A DNA stretch of 64,000 nt. Source: Marinobacter sediminum (GTDB taxonomy: Bacteria; Pseudomonadota; Gammaproteobacteria; Pseudomonadales; Oleiphilaceae). The first letter of the stretch is position 1. Each line of letters starts with the position of its first letter. The notes below the pieces were generated by a model. The model was not told where the DNA came from. It made no database searches and worked only from the letters and a program-made list of their open reading frames with translations. Location of the stretch: assembly GCF_016820575.1 (NCBI RefSeq), contig NZ_JAEMQH010000001.1:1302001-1366000 (forward strand). The letters are read 5' to 3'. Position numbers and translations under genes: made by a program. Below are positions 7,862-16,509 of the stretch, piece by piece.

Positions 7862-8578
7862 ATGACCGACACCAAAGCATCTATTCTCGTGGTCGATGAT
7901 GACGCCTCCATTCGGGAACTCCTGCACGAGCATCTGTCCCGGGTTGGCTACGACATCCATACCGCGGAAGACGGCGACCAGATGCGGGCGCACCTCAAAA
8001 CCTTTTCGATCGACCTGATTGTGCTGGACGTGATGATGCCCGGTGACGATGGCTTCACCTTGTGCCGGGAGGTTCGTGAACATTCCCAGGTGCCCATCAT
8101 CATGCTCACCGCCAGTTCCGATGAGACCGACCGAGTGGTCGGGCTCGAGATCGGCGCCGACGACTACCTGGCCAAACCGTTCAGCGCCCGGGAACTGCAG
8201 GCCCGGATCAAGGCGTTACTGCGCCGGGCCCAGTTTGCCCGGGTCGAGAACCCGAGATACGTGGTGTTCGACCGCTGGCGCCTGGATACCCTGACCCACG
8301 ACCTGATCGACGAGCAGGGCAGCAAGGTGTCCATTTCCGGTGCCGATTTCGCGCTGTTGCAGCTGTTTCTGAGGCATCCGAACGAGGTGCTGGACCGTGA
8401 CACCATCTCTGGCGTTACCCGTGGTCGCGAATCCACGCCGCTGGACCGGGTGGTTGACGTTGCCGTCAGCCGGTTGCGGCAAAAGCTGGGTGACCAGGGC
8501 AAAGATCCGAAATTGATCAAGACGGTGCGCGGTGCAGGGTACCTGTTGGCGGCCACGGTGAATCATGCCTTCGAGTGA
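7862..8578 (+). CDS. gltR: OmpR-family response regulator (GltR-like)
   Basis: The 238-residue protein has a receiver domain (acidic pocket VVDDD at 10–14, phospho-acceptor Asp56 in VLDVMMP, Lys in AKPFS) and a C-terminal OmpR winged helix (VSRLRQKLGD...IKTVRGAGYLL). Its stop overlaps the start of the sensor kinase, and a complete sugar ABC transporter follows. This order matches the Pseudomonas GltR/GtrS system, which senses glucose-derived 2-ketogluconate and controls glucose uptake. The family assignment is firm; the glucose role is inferred from context. Confidence 0.85.
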   Translation: MTDTKASILVVDDDASIRELLHEHLSRVGYDIHTAEDGDQMRAHLKTFSIDLIVLDVMMPGDDGFTLCREVREHSQVPIIMLTASSDETDRVVGLEIGADDYLAKPFSARELQARIKALLRRAQFARVENPRYVVFDRWRLDTLTHDLIDEQGSKVSISGADFALLQLFLRHPNEVLDRDTISGVTRGRESTPLDRVVDVAVSRLRQKLGDQGKDPKLIKTVRGAGYLLAATVNHAFE

Positions 8579-10028
8579 ATTCTCACTCAGGCGTAAACCC
8601 CGGCGCTGGATTCCGTCGTCGTTACTTGGCCGGGTGTTGTTGTTAACCCTGCTGGCCATGGCCACGGCCCAGGTCATTTCCAGCATGGCTTGGGTTGGTG
8701 CGTTTAAAACCCAGCGGGAAGAAGGCCTGGTGGTGACCACCCGTAATCTGGCGCAATCGGCCGCGGCCACGGCTCAGTTCTTTAATTCGCTGCCGTTGGA
8801 ATACCGGCACATCGTGCTGGACCAGCTGCGTAACATGGGTGGAAGCCGTTTCTTCGTGTCGCTGAATAACAAACGCATCGATATGAAGTCGTTGCCGGAG
8901 ACCGAGCTGAAACAGCTGGCCACCGACGAAGTCCGTTCCGTTCTGCGGCGTCGTTTGGGCAGGGACAGCAACCTGCACGTCGAGTTCGTGAGCCCGGATG
9001 ACCTGCGCATTCTCAATACCGAACTTCCGCTCGACGCCTTGCCTCCATCCTGGGCCCATTATTCGCTGACTCTTGAACCCCTGAATCCACCGGTACTGGT
9101 GATGCAGATTGAGGTGGCCGAGGATGACTGGCTGTACCTGGCGTCGCCGCTACCAGCGCCCTATGTGTCACTGGAGGATGAGGGCGTGCCGGGGCAGCAG
9201 GTGTTTTTCCTGGCCGTCATGATCGGGGTGTTGTTCCCGGTACTGGCGTGGCTGATTCGTCAGCAAACACGACCGCTGCGCAAGCTGGCGAAGGCCACAC
9301 GGGATCTGCCTCTGGATGACGAACAGGGGGCGCTGAAGGAGCAGGGCAGTGCCGAGATTGTCGCCGTCACCCGCAGTTTCAATACCATGCGCCGGCGCCT
9401 GCAAAATTACCTCAGTGACCGGGAGCAGTTGTTTCGCGCCATCTCCCACGATCTGAAAACACCGATTACCCGCCTGCGCCTGCGCATCGACCTGATTGAT
9501 GACGAGCCCATGCGGGAGCGACTGGAAGCCGACCTGTTGGAGCTGGAACTGTTGGTGAAAGGCGCCTTGCAGTCCCTCAAGGACACCGACATTCATGAGA
9601 ACGTGGAGCCGGTGGATATCCGGCGGATGCTGGACCGGATGGCGGAGGCCTACCGCACCAATGGCACCGAATTACTGAAAGTCAGTGGCGAATGCCAGCC
9701 TTACCGGGGCAAGCCCCTGGCCCTGAGCCGCTGCCTGGGCAACCTGGTGGACAACGCCATTAAATACGGTGAACGGGCGCAGGTGCAGCTCGATGACTTA
9801 GCGGAGCAACTGGTGATTCGGGTGGATGATCACGGACCCGGTATTCCGGAGGCTGAACTCCAGCGCATTTTCGAACCCTATTACCGTTTGGATCAGGCCC
9901 ATCGCCAGGGCCACGGTCTGGGGCTGGGCATCGCCCGCAACATTGCGCAGAACCATGGCGGTGACCTGAACATCAGCAATCGGCCCACGGGTGGCCTGCA
10001 AGTGGTGCTGTCACTGCCGCGCCATTAA
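8565..10028 (+). CDS. gtrS: Sensor histidine kinase (GtrS-like)
   Basis: A 487-residue inner-membrane kinase with one transmembrane helix near residues 22–45, a periplasmic domain of about 170 residues, and a second helix near 210–228. HAMP follows, then the HisKA box AISHDLKTPITRLR (His about 295) and the HATPase domain with N box (NLVDNAIKYGE), G1 (DDHGPGIPE) and G2 (GHGLGLGIA). It overlaps the response-regulator gene by 14 bases, so the pair is co-translated. Position next to the sugar transporter suggests sensing of glucose or its oxidation products; the ligand is not visible in the sequence. Confidence 0.88.
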   Translation: MPSSEFSLRRKPRRWIPSSLLGRVLLLTLLAMATAQVISSMAWVGAFKTQREEGLVVTTRNLAQSAAATAQFFNSLPLEYRHIVLDQLRNMGGSRFFVSLNNKRIDMKSLPETELKQLATDEVRSVLRRRLGRDSNLHVEFVSPDDLRILNTELPLDALPPSWAHYSLTLEPLNPPVLVMQIEVAEDDWLYLASPLPAPYVSLEDEGVPGQQVFFLAVMIGVLFPVLAWLIRQQTRPLRKLAKATRDLPLDDEQGALKEQGSAEIVAVTRSFNTMRRRLQNYLSDREQLFRAISHDLKTPITRLRLRIDLIDDEPMRERLEADLLELELLVKGALQSLKDTDIHENVEPVDIRRMLDRMAEAYRTNGTELLKVSGECQPYRGKPLALSRCLGNLVDNAIKYGERAQVQLDDLAEQLVIRVDDHGPGIPEAELQRIFEPYYRLDQAHRQGHGLGLGIARNIAQNHGGDLNISNRPTGGLQVVLSLPRH

Positions 10029-10056
10029 ACGGCCGCCCATCTGCCCACGCCTCACG

Positions 10057-10089
10057 AACCCATGTAACAACCTTGTTACATGGGTTTTT
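10057..10089 (+). terminator. Intrinsic terminator after the sensor kinase
   Basis: A 14-base perfect inverted repeat (AACCCATGTAACAA / TTGTTACATGGGTT) with a minimal loop is followed by a T-run. It separates the two-component genes from the transporter operon. The strong dyad could also be a protein-binding site. Confidence 0.75.
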
Positions 10090-10180
10090 CAGTTTGATAC
10101 GTTCCCTCTGATCGCCTTGCCCTAGACTTGCCCCCAGACCTTCGGCCATCCAGCCGCTGGTAAATGATTTGATGTCCTCG

Positions 10181-10197
10181 ACAACAACAACAAGGAG
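10181..10197 (+). promoter_or_regulatory. A-rich Hfq/Crc-type motif abutting the ribosome site of the sugar-binding protein gene
   Basis: ACAACAACAACAAGGAG places four ACA/CAA repeats directly against the AAGGAG ribosome site, five bases before ATG. Such AACAACAA motifs are Hfq/Crc targets for translational catabolite repression in Pseudomonas. Whether Crc exists here is not visible in this window. Confidence 0.55.
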
Positions 10198-10202
10198 TCA
10201 TT

Positions 10203-11462
10203 ATGACCGCCTTCAAGCGTACCCTTTCCGCCCTTGCCGTATCTGCCTGCCTGGTGCCTGCCGCTGCTACCCAAGCCGGCGAGGTTGAGGTTCTGCATTG
10301 GTGGACCGCCGGTGGCGAAGCCCGCGCTGCCGCTGCCTTGAAAGAGATGATGGAAGAGCAGGGTCATACCTGGAAAGACTTCGCGGTCGCCGGTGGCGGC
10401 GGTGAAGCAGCCATGACCGTTCTGAAAACCCGTGCCGTATCTGGCAATCCTCCCGCTGCCGCCCAGATCAAGGGCCTGGATATCCGTGAGTGGGCCAAGC
10501 TGGGTTTCCTGACCAGTCTGGACGACGTGGCCGCTTCTGAAGGCTGGGGCCAGCTGGTGCCGCCGATGATCTCGGACGTGATGCAGTACGAAGGTGAGTA
10601 CGTGGCAGTGCCGGTGAACGTACACCGGGTCAACTGGCTCTGGGTTAACCCGGATGTGATGGAAAAAGTGGGCGTTGACGTTCCCAACACCCTGGATGAA
10701 TTCTTTACCGTAGCCGACAAACTCAAGGCCGCCGGTTACATTCCGCTGGCTCACGGTGGTCAGCCCTGGCAGGACGCCACTGTGTTCGAAGCTGTCGCCC
10801 TGGCGGTGATGGACAGCGACACCTACCGCAAAGCCTTTGTTGAGCACGATATGGATGTGATCAACAGCGCGGTGATGGAAGAGGTGTTTACCAAGTTTGC
10901 CAAGGTCATGAGCTACGTTGACGACAACGCCGCCGGCCGCGACTGGAACACCGCAACTGGCATGGTTATCCGTGGCGAAGCTGCCATGCAGATTATGGGT
11001 GACTGGGCCAAGGGCGAATTCACGGCCGCCGGCCTGACGCCGGGTGAAGACTATCTGTGTGCCGCCGCACCGGGCACCGCCGGTGAATTCACCTTCAACG
11101 TCGATTCCTTTGCCATGTTCGACCTGAGTGAAGAGGAAGACGTAGCAGCCCAGAAGGACCTTGCCCGTACCATTCTCGAGCCGAAATTCCAGACCGTGTT
11201 CAACCAGAACAAGGGCTCTATTCCGGTTCGTACCGACATGGACATGTCCGAGTTTGATGCCTGTGCCCAGGCATCAATGGAGACCTTCAAGAGCAGCGCC
11301 GATACCGGCGAGCTGGTGCCAAGCCTGGCCCACGGTTTGGCAACGACCAGTTACGTCCAGGGGCAGGTCTTTGATGTGGTCACCAACTTCGTGAACTCCA
11401 ACGACAAGGATCCGGTGAAAGCCACGGATCAGTTGGCCACCGCCATCCAGGCCGCGAAGTAA
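10203..11462 (+). CDS. gtsA: Sugar ABC transporter substrate-binding protein (GtsA-like)
   Basis: The 419-residue protein has a Sec signal peptide (MTAFKRTLSALAVSACLVPAAATQA) and a mature part typical of family-1 carbohydrate-binding proteins (VEVLHWWTAGGEARAAAALKEMM; NVHRVNWLWVNPDVMEKVGVD; AMQIMGDWAKGEF). It would bind glucose or a similar sugar in the periplasm and hand it to the downstream permeases. It resembles the Pseudomonas glucose-binding protein GtsA/GltB. It is the first gene of a four-gene operon and is followed by a hairpin that may favour its higher expression. Confidence 0.88.
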   Translation: MTAFKRTLSALAVSACLVPAAATQAGEVEVLHWWTAGGEARAAAALKEMMEEQGHTWKDFAVAGGGGEAAMTVLKTRAVSGNPPAAAQIKGLDIREWAKLGFLTSLDDVAASEGWGQLVPPMISDVMQYEGEYVAVPVNVHRVNWLWVNPDVMEKVGVDVPNTLDEFFTVADKLKAAGYIPLAHGGQPWQDATVFEAVALAVMDSDTYRKAFVEHDMDVINSAVMEEVFTKFAKVMSYVDDNAAGRDWNTATGMVIRGEAAMQIMGDWAKGEFTAAGLTPGEDYLCAAAPGTAGEFTFNVDSFAMFDLSEEEDVAAQKDLARTILEPKFQTVFNQNKGSIPVRTDMDMSEFDACAQASMETFKSSADTGELVPSLAHGLATTSYVQGQVFDVVTNFVNSNDKDPVKATDQLATAIQAAK

Positions 11463-11470
11463 AGAAGCCA

Positions 11471-11494
11471 AGAGCCACCCGCCCGGGTGGCTCT
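11471..11494 (+). terminator. Hairpin between binding-protein and permease genes
   Basis: AGAGCCACCCG / CGGGTGGCTCT, 11 bp around a 2-base loop, eight bases after the stop and without a T-run. Such stem-loops often protect the mRNA of the abundant binding protein and reduce read-through to the permeases. Confidence 0.65.
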
Positions 11495-11517
11495 CCGATT
11501 CATTCGGGAGAATTCTC

Positions 11518-12444
11518 ATGGAACAAACTCAGCGGCGCCCCGCCGGGGTGGTCAGCGCACCGTCACGACTGCTGGACGGCCTGCAGCGCTGGTTGCCGAA
11601 GCTGGTGATTGCCCCAACCTTTGTGTTGATCGGCATCGGTATCTACGGCTACATGCTGTGGACCGGGATCCTGTCGTTCACCAGCTCCAGCTTCTTGCCC
11701 ACCTACGACTTTGTCGGCTTCGATCAGTACGCCAAATTGATGGCTAACGACCGATGGCTGACCGCCTCCAAAAACCTCGCGATATTTGGTGGGCTGTTCA
11801 TCTTCGCCTGCTTGTTCATCGGTGTGGTGCTGGCCATTTTTCTGGACCAGCGAATCCGCCAGGAAGGCGCGATCCGAACCATTTATCTGTACCCGATGGC
11901 GCTGTCGATGATCGTCACCGGTACCGTCTGGAAGTGGATTCTCAACCCGAGTCTGGGCATTGAAAAACTGATGCACGACTGGGGCTGGACCTCGTTCAGT
12001 TTTGACTGGCTGGTGAATTCCGACCTGGCCATCTACACCATCGTGATGGCGGCGGTCTGGCAGGCCTCTGGCTTCGTCATGGCGCTGTTCCTGGCGGGCC
12101 TGCGCGGTGTCGACTCCTCCATCATTCGGGCGGCCCGGGTCGACGGTGCCAGCCTGCCACTGATCTACTGGAAGATCATCCTGCCGTCACTGCGGCCGGT
12201 GTTCTTTAGCGCGGTGATGGTGCTGGCTCACATCGCCATCAAGAGCTTTGATCTGGTCATGGCCATGACGGCCGGTGGTCCCGGTTACTCCACCGACCTG
12301 CCAGCGGTGTTCATGTACGCCCACACCTTTACCCGCGGCCAGATGGGCCTGGGCTCGGCCAGTGCCATGCTGATGCTGGGTGCCATCCTGGCTTTGATCG
12401 TGCCTTACCTGTACTCGGAACTGAGGGGGAAGCGCCATGACTGA
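11518..12444 (+). CDS. gtsB: Sugar ABC transporter permease (GtsB/MalF-like)
   Basis: The 308-residue membrane protein has six predicted helices and the binding-protein-dependent transport signature EAA-type loop (AARVDGASLPLIYWKIILPSLRP, about residues 201–223) that contacts the ATPase. It is the MalF-like partner of the sugar transporter. Its end overlaps the next permease by eight bases, showing translational coupling. Ribosome site GGGAG lies shortly before the ATG. Confidence 0.88.
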   Translation: MEQTQRRPAGVVSAPSRLLDGLQRWLPKLVIAPTFVLIGIGIYGYMLWTGILSFTSSSFLPTYDFVGFDQYAKLMANDRWLTASKNLAIFGGLFIFACLFIGVVLAIFLDQRIRQEGAIRTIYLYPMALSMIVTGTVWKWILNPSLGIEKLMHDWGWTSFSFDWLVNSDLAIYTIVMAAVWQASGFVMALFLAGLRGVDSSIIRAARVDGASLPLIYWKIILPSLRPVFFSAVMVLAHIAIKSFDLVMAMTAGGPGYSTDLPAVFMYAHTFTRGQMGLGSASAMLMLGAILALIVPYLYSELRGKRHD

Positions 12445-13306
12445 TATGACTCGTCCCGGGCTTCGCCCCAGCCGTATTGCTATCTACGGCCTGCTGATTC
12501 TGGCGTGCCTGGTGTACCTGGTGCCGCTGTTCATCATGCTGGTGACCAGCTTCAAGACACCCATGGACATCCGTACCGGCAACCTGGTGGCACTACCCAC
12601 CGAATGGACCACCATCGGCTGGACCAAAGCCTGGTCTGAAGCCTGCACCGGCGTGCAGTGCGAGGGCATCAGCGGCTACTTCTGGAACTCCTTCAAGATG
12701 ACCGTCCCGGCGGTGATGATTTCCACGCTGCTGGGCGCCTTCAACGGTTACGTATTGGCGAAGTGGAAATTCCGCGGTTCAGACCTGCTGTTCGGCCTGT
12801 TGCTGTTTGGCTGCTTCGTGCCGTTTCAGGTGGTGCTGCTGCCGATGGCGGCAACCCTGGGCCAGCTCGGGCTGGCCAACACCACACCCGGTCTGGTGCT
12901 GGTGCACGTGATCTACGGGGTGGCATTCACCACGCTGTTCTTCCGGAACTACTACGTGGCCATCCCTGATGCACTGATCAAGGCGGCCCGCCTGGATGGC
13001 GCCGGCTTCTTCACCATCTTTTTCCGCATTCTGTTGCCCATGTCGACACCCATTTTCATGGTGTCGCTGATCTGGCAGTTCACCCAGATCTGGAATGACT
13101 TCCTGTTCGGGGTGGTGTTCGCCAGTGGCGACAGCCAGCCCATCACCGTTGCGCTTAACAACCTGGTTAACACCAGCACCGGCGTGAAGGAATACAACGT
13201 GGATATGGCAGCGGCCATGATTGCGGCACTACCAACGCTGGTGGTGTACATCGTGGCGGGTAAATACTTCATCCGGGGCCTGACCGCCGGCTCTGTCAAA
13301 GGCTGA
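12437..13306 (+). CDS. gtsC: Sugar ABC transporter permease (GtsC/MalG-like)
   Basis: The 289-residue permease has six helices and the conserved EAA loop (AARLDGAGFFTIFFRILLPMSTP). It ends in the MalG-type tail (YFIRGLTAGSVKG). It pairs with the upstream permease to form the membrane channel. The start overlaps the previous gene by eight bases, and the ATPase gene follows 18 bases after the stop. Confidence 0.88.
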   Translation: MTDMTRPGLRPSRIAIYGLLILACLVYLVPLFIMLVTSFKTPMDIRTGNLVALPTEWTTIGWTKAWSEACTGVQCEGISGYFWNSFKMTVPAVMISTLLGAFNGYVLAKWKFRGSDLLFGLLLFGCFVPFQVVLLPMAATLGQLGLANTTPGLVLVHVIYGVAFTTLFFRNYYVAIPDALIKAARLDGAGFFTIFFRILLPMSTPIFMVSLIWQFTQIWNDFLFGVVFASGDSQPITVALNNLVNTSTGVKEYNVDMAAAMIAALPTLVVYIVAGKYFIRGLTAGSVKG

Positions 13307-13324
13307 CCTGAGAGGAAAACAACA

Positions 13325-14440
13325 ATGTCTCAACTGGAACTGCGTAAAATTCGCAAAACCTATCCCGGAGCGGCCGAGGAGACCCTCAAAGGTATCGATA
13401 TCGATATTGCCTCGGGCGAATTCCTGATTCTGGTCGGTCCGTCCGGCTGCGGTAAATCCACCCTGATGAACACCATCGCCGGGCTGGAATCCATTTCCGA
13501 TGGCGAAATTGTGCTCGACGGCAAGGACGTCTCCGGCGTGGAGCCCAAAGACCGGGATATCGCCATGGTGTTTCAGTCCTACGCCTTGTATCCGACCATG
13601 TCGGTGCGCGAGAACATCGCCTTTGGCCTGAAGATCCGCGGCATGCCGAAAGAACAGATCGAGCAGGAAGTGGAGCGGGTTGCCGACCTGTTGCAGATCT
13701 CGCACTTGCTGGACAAGAAGCCGTCACGGCTGTCCGGTGGCCAGCAGCAGCGGGTCGCCATGGGCCGCGCCCTGGCACGCCGCCCGCGCATCTATCTGTT
13801 CGATGAGCCGCTGTCGAACCTGGACGCCAAGCTGCGTGTGGAAATGCGCACCGAGATCAAGAAGCTGCACCAGCGCCTGCAGACCACCATCGTCTACGTC
13901 ACCCACGATCAGATCGAGGCTATGACCCTGGCCGACCGCATCGCGGTGCTGAAAGACGGTGAGCTGCAGCAGCTGGGCACGCCCAAGCAGGTCTATGATT
14001 CGCCGCAGAACATGTTCGTGGCAGGTTTTATGGGATCACCGGCGATGAGCTTCGTGCACGTGAATGTCGAGCAGGGCGAGCAAGGCCTGCAGGCCGAAGT
14101 GCAGGGTGGCGACGGCCGCTCGCTGAAGCTGCCGCTGCCAGAATACCTGGCCGATCGTGTCGGCAAAAAAGTGGTGCTGGGCATTCGTCCGGAGCACATC
14201 ACCCAGCCCCAGGACCAGAAAAGCGATCAGGCCCTGGTCACCACCGGCGAGTTCACGATTGAGGTGACCGAGCCGACTGGCCCGGACGTGATTGCCCTGA
14301 TCCGCCTGAACGACACCAACGTGCACTGCCGGATCGATCCGGAGCACCCGGTAACGTGGGGTGAAACGGCCGAGCTGATGTTCGATATGAAGAAAGTGGT
14401 GTTTTTCGATCCGGAAACCGAAAAACGCATCACTGGCTAA
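13325..14440 (+). CDS. gtsD: Sugar ABC transporter ATP-binding protein (GtsD/UgpC/MsmX-like)
   Basis: The 371-residue ATPase has Walker A (GPSGCGKST, about 38–46), the Q-loop, the ABC signature ([16 protein letters not shown]), Walker B (IYLFDEPLSNLD), the H-loop (THDQIEA) and a C-terminal MOI/TOBE domain (GIRPEHI, EPTGPDV). This is the MalK/UgpC arrangement used for carbohydrate importers. It closes the operon. The leader reads GAGGAAAACAACA before ATG, again A-rich next to the ribosome site. Sugar identity (glucose, mannose) is inferred from the regulator pair upstream. Confidence 0.9.
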   Translation: MSQLELRKIRKTYPGAAEETLKGIDIDIASGEFLILVGPSGCGKSTLMNTIAGLESISDGEIVLDGKDVSGVEPKDRDIAMVFQSYALYPTMSVRENIAFGLKIRGMPKEQIEQEVERVADLLQISHLLDKKPSRLSGGQQQRVAMGRALARRPRIYLFDEPLSNLDAKLRVEMRTEIKKLHQRLQTTIVYVTHDQIEAMTLADRIAVLKDGELQQLGTPKQVYDSPQNMFVAGFMGSPAMSFVHVNVEQGEQGLQAEVQGGDGRSLKLPLPEYLADRVGKKVVLGIRPEHITQPQDQKSDQALVTTGEFTIEVTEPTGPDVIALIRLNDTNVHCRIDPEHPVTWGETAELMFDMKKVVFFDPETEKRITG

Positions 14441-14445
14441 AGGCT

Positions 14446-15978
14446 TTAAAGCTGCTCGATCTGGTCCAGCAACTTGTTGGCCCGGTTGAGCAGCGCCTCC
14501 TTCCTTTCCGGTTTCTGCTTGTCCCAGTTGCGATACATCATGCCCATGCGTGGGTTCTTGGCGAAGTCGTCCCGATGACGGTCGATGAAGTGCCAGTAAA
14601 GCGCGTTGAACGGGCAGGCATCCTCTTCCGTGCTCTTGTTGACGTTGTAGTGGCAGTTGGCGCAGTGGTCTGACTGGCGCTGAATGTATTTGCCGCTGGC
14701 GGCATAGGGTTTGGAGCCCAGGTAGCCGCCATCGGCGTGCATCACCATGCCCAGCACATTCGGTAGCTCCACCCAGTCGTAGGCGTCGGCGTAGACCCCA
14801 AGATACCAGTCACAGATTTCCTCGGGTTTGATCCCGGCCAGCAGCGCGAAGTTGCCAGTGACCATCAGGCGCTGGATGTGGTGGGCGTAGGCGTTGCGGC
14901 GGGTGTTGTCGATAGCCTTGTGCATACAGCGCATCTTGGTGTCACCGGTCCAGTAAAACCAGGGCAGGGAGCGGGTATTGCCCAGCCGGTTTTCCTCGGC
15001 GTAGCCCGGCATGTTCATCCAGTAGATACCGCGCACAAACTCCCGCCAGCCCAGAATCTGTCGAACGAAGCCTTCCACCGCATTGATCGGTGCCTGGCCG
15101 GCATACCAGGCCTGGGTGGCGGCCTCGCACACGGTGAGCGGGTCCAGCAGGCCGCTGTTGATATAGGGCGACAGGATGGCGTGGAACAGCCAGTCCTCGT
15201 GATCCGACATGGCGTCCTGGAAGTCACCAAAGCAGGGCAGGGCGTAATCGATGAAATGCGCCAATGCCTGCTGTGCGTCCTCGGCGGTGACGGCAAAATG
15301 GAAGTCGTCGGTGGTGCCGAAGTGATCCGCGAAATGCTCGTTGACCAGATCGATCACTGCCTGGGTGGTGTCATCCGGCTCCACTCGAAACGTCGCTGGG
15401 GCCGCGGGTTTGCCGGTCCATTTGCGCCGGTTGTCGGCGTCGTAATTCCACTCTCCGCCTTCGGGCTTGCCGCCCGGGTCCATCAGCAAGCCGGTCTTGC
15501 GGCGCATCTCCCGGTAGAAAAACTCCATTCGGAGCTGCTTGCGGCCTTCGGCCCAGTCCTGGAACTCCTGTTTGGTGGCGATAAACCGGGTGTCCGGCCG
15601 AATTTCCACCGGCAGGTCCAGTTCCTTGTGCCACTCGCTGATTTGCGCATGCAGGCGCCATTCGCCGCATTCAGTGGTGATGATTCGTTCCGGCTTCAGG
15701 TCTTTGGCCTGGGCGGCGACCACGGCTTCAAGGCTTTGATGCTCGTTATCTGGATGATAGCGCTGGTAATGCACCTGCCAGCCCTCTTGCTCAAGCTGCT
15801 GGGCGAAGTGGCGCATGGCGCTGAACAGCAGCACCAGTTTTTTCTTGTGGTGATTGGTGTAGCTGGCTTCGTCATGGACTTCGGCCATCACGATCCGGTC
15901 GTGCTGTTTGTCGGCGCCGTCCAGTGCACTGATGTCCGGTGTGAGCTGGTCGCCCAGGATCAAGATTAGGTTGGCCAT
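14446..15978 (-). CDS. Iron-sulfur bacterial cryptochrome/photolyase ((6-4)-type, PhrB-like)
   Basis: The 510-residue protein begins with the family motif LILGDQLTPDISAL and has the FAD-binding region with WREFVRGIYW. Four cysteines at 351, 439, 442 and 455 (MRCMHKAID, DHCANCHYN, EDACPFN) match, one position offset, the [4Fe-4S] ligands of Agrobacterium PhrB as I recall them. That group repairs (6-4) photoproducts and binds a lumazine antenna. ATG 15978 has GGAG nine bases upstream; longer in-frame starts lack support. It converges on the sugar operon with five bases between stops. It is the second photolyase-family gene in the window. Confidence 0.9.
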   Translation of the reverse strand: MANLILILGDQLTPDISALDGADKQHDRIVMAEVHDEASYTNHHKKKLVLLFSAMRHFAQQLEQEGWQVHYQRYHPDNEHQSLEAVVAAQAKDLKPERIITTECGEWRLHAQISEWHKELDLPVEIRPDTRFIATKQEFQDWAEGRKQLRMEFFYREMRRKTGLLMDPGGKPEGGEWNYDADNRRKWTGKPAAPATFRVEPDDTTQAVIDLVNEHFADHFGTTDDFHFAVTAEDAQQALAHFIDYALPCFGDFQDAMSDHEDWLFHAILSPYINSGLLDPLTVCEAATQAWYAGQAPINAVEGFVRQILGWREFVRGIYWMNMPGYAEENRLGNTRSLPWFYWTGDTKMRCMHKAIDNTRRNAYAHHIQRLMVTGNFALLAGIKPEEICDWYLGVYADAYDWVELPNVLGMVMHADGGYLGSKPYAASGKYIQRQSDHCANCHYNVNKSTEEDACPFNALYWHFIDRHRDDFAKNPRMGMMYRNWDKQKPERKEALLNRANKLLDQIEQL

Positions 15979-16509
15979 GGTGCGATGCTCCGGGTGGCTG
16001 CGATAGTTTGGAAAAGATCTCAACGTTACGCAGCAGGTACAAGCCTGGTTCAGAGGAAAATTCCACGGCAGCCGGACAGGGGCAGCATCGCTCGATTAGA
16101 TAATCGCACACTAATATTAAGTGGTCTAAAAACTGGACTGTCTCATTCTACTTGCGTAGAGTCTTGTAGCGCCGCATCCGGGTGTTCGGATGATTAACCA
16201 TTAAAATGAGCCAGTTATAGACTTTCGGAAACACCGTCGGCACTGACCGTAAGCTCCGAAATGCACTTTGGCCTCGCCTGATCTCTGGTTAATGGGACCT
16301 ATTAAACTAATGACATCAAAATATTTTTCGGAGCTACTGGCGCACCTGATTTTTCCTTAGCCAGTTTCGACTCCGGGGCTTGCACGCCCCTCGCCGCCCT
16401 GCGGCCTCCCAGCCCAAAGAGGCTTTCCTGACACGCCCTTTCCGGTTCACGGGTTTTTACGTCCGTGCCACCCGCCGGCGTGCTGTCGATACAAAAGAGA
16501 GGTAACGAT
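15979..16509. other. Intergenic region without a recognised gene
   Basis: About 530 bases between the divergent iron-sulfur photolyase and symporter genes. It is more AT-rich than its flanks from about 16100 to 16340, consistent with promoters. Short GC hairpins occur at 16375–16390 (GGGGC/GCCCC) and 16393–16405 (GCCGC/GCGGC). A 75-codon open frame on the minus strand (16302–16529) overlaps the symporter start and shows no family features. I see no RNA gene or repeat here. Confidence 0.5.

Noticed and set aside
14878-15969. 363-codon open frame opposite the iron-sulfur photolyase
   Set aside because: Mirror of a certain gene; composition and lack of motifs indicate a shadow frame.
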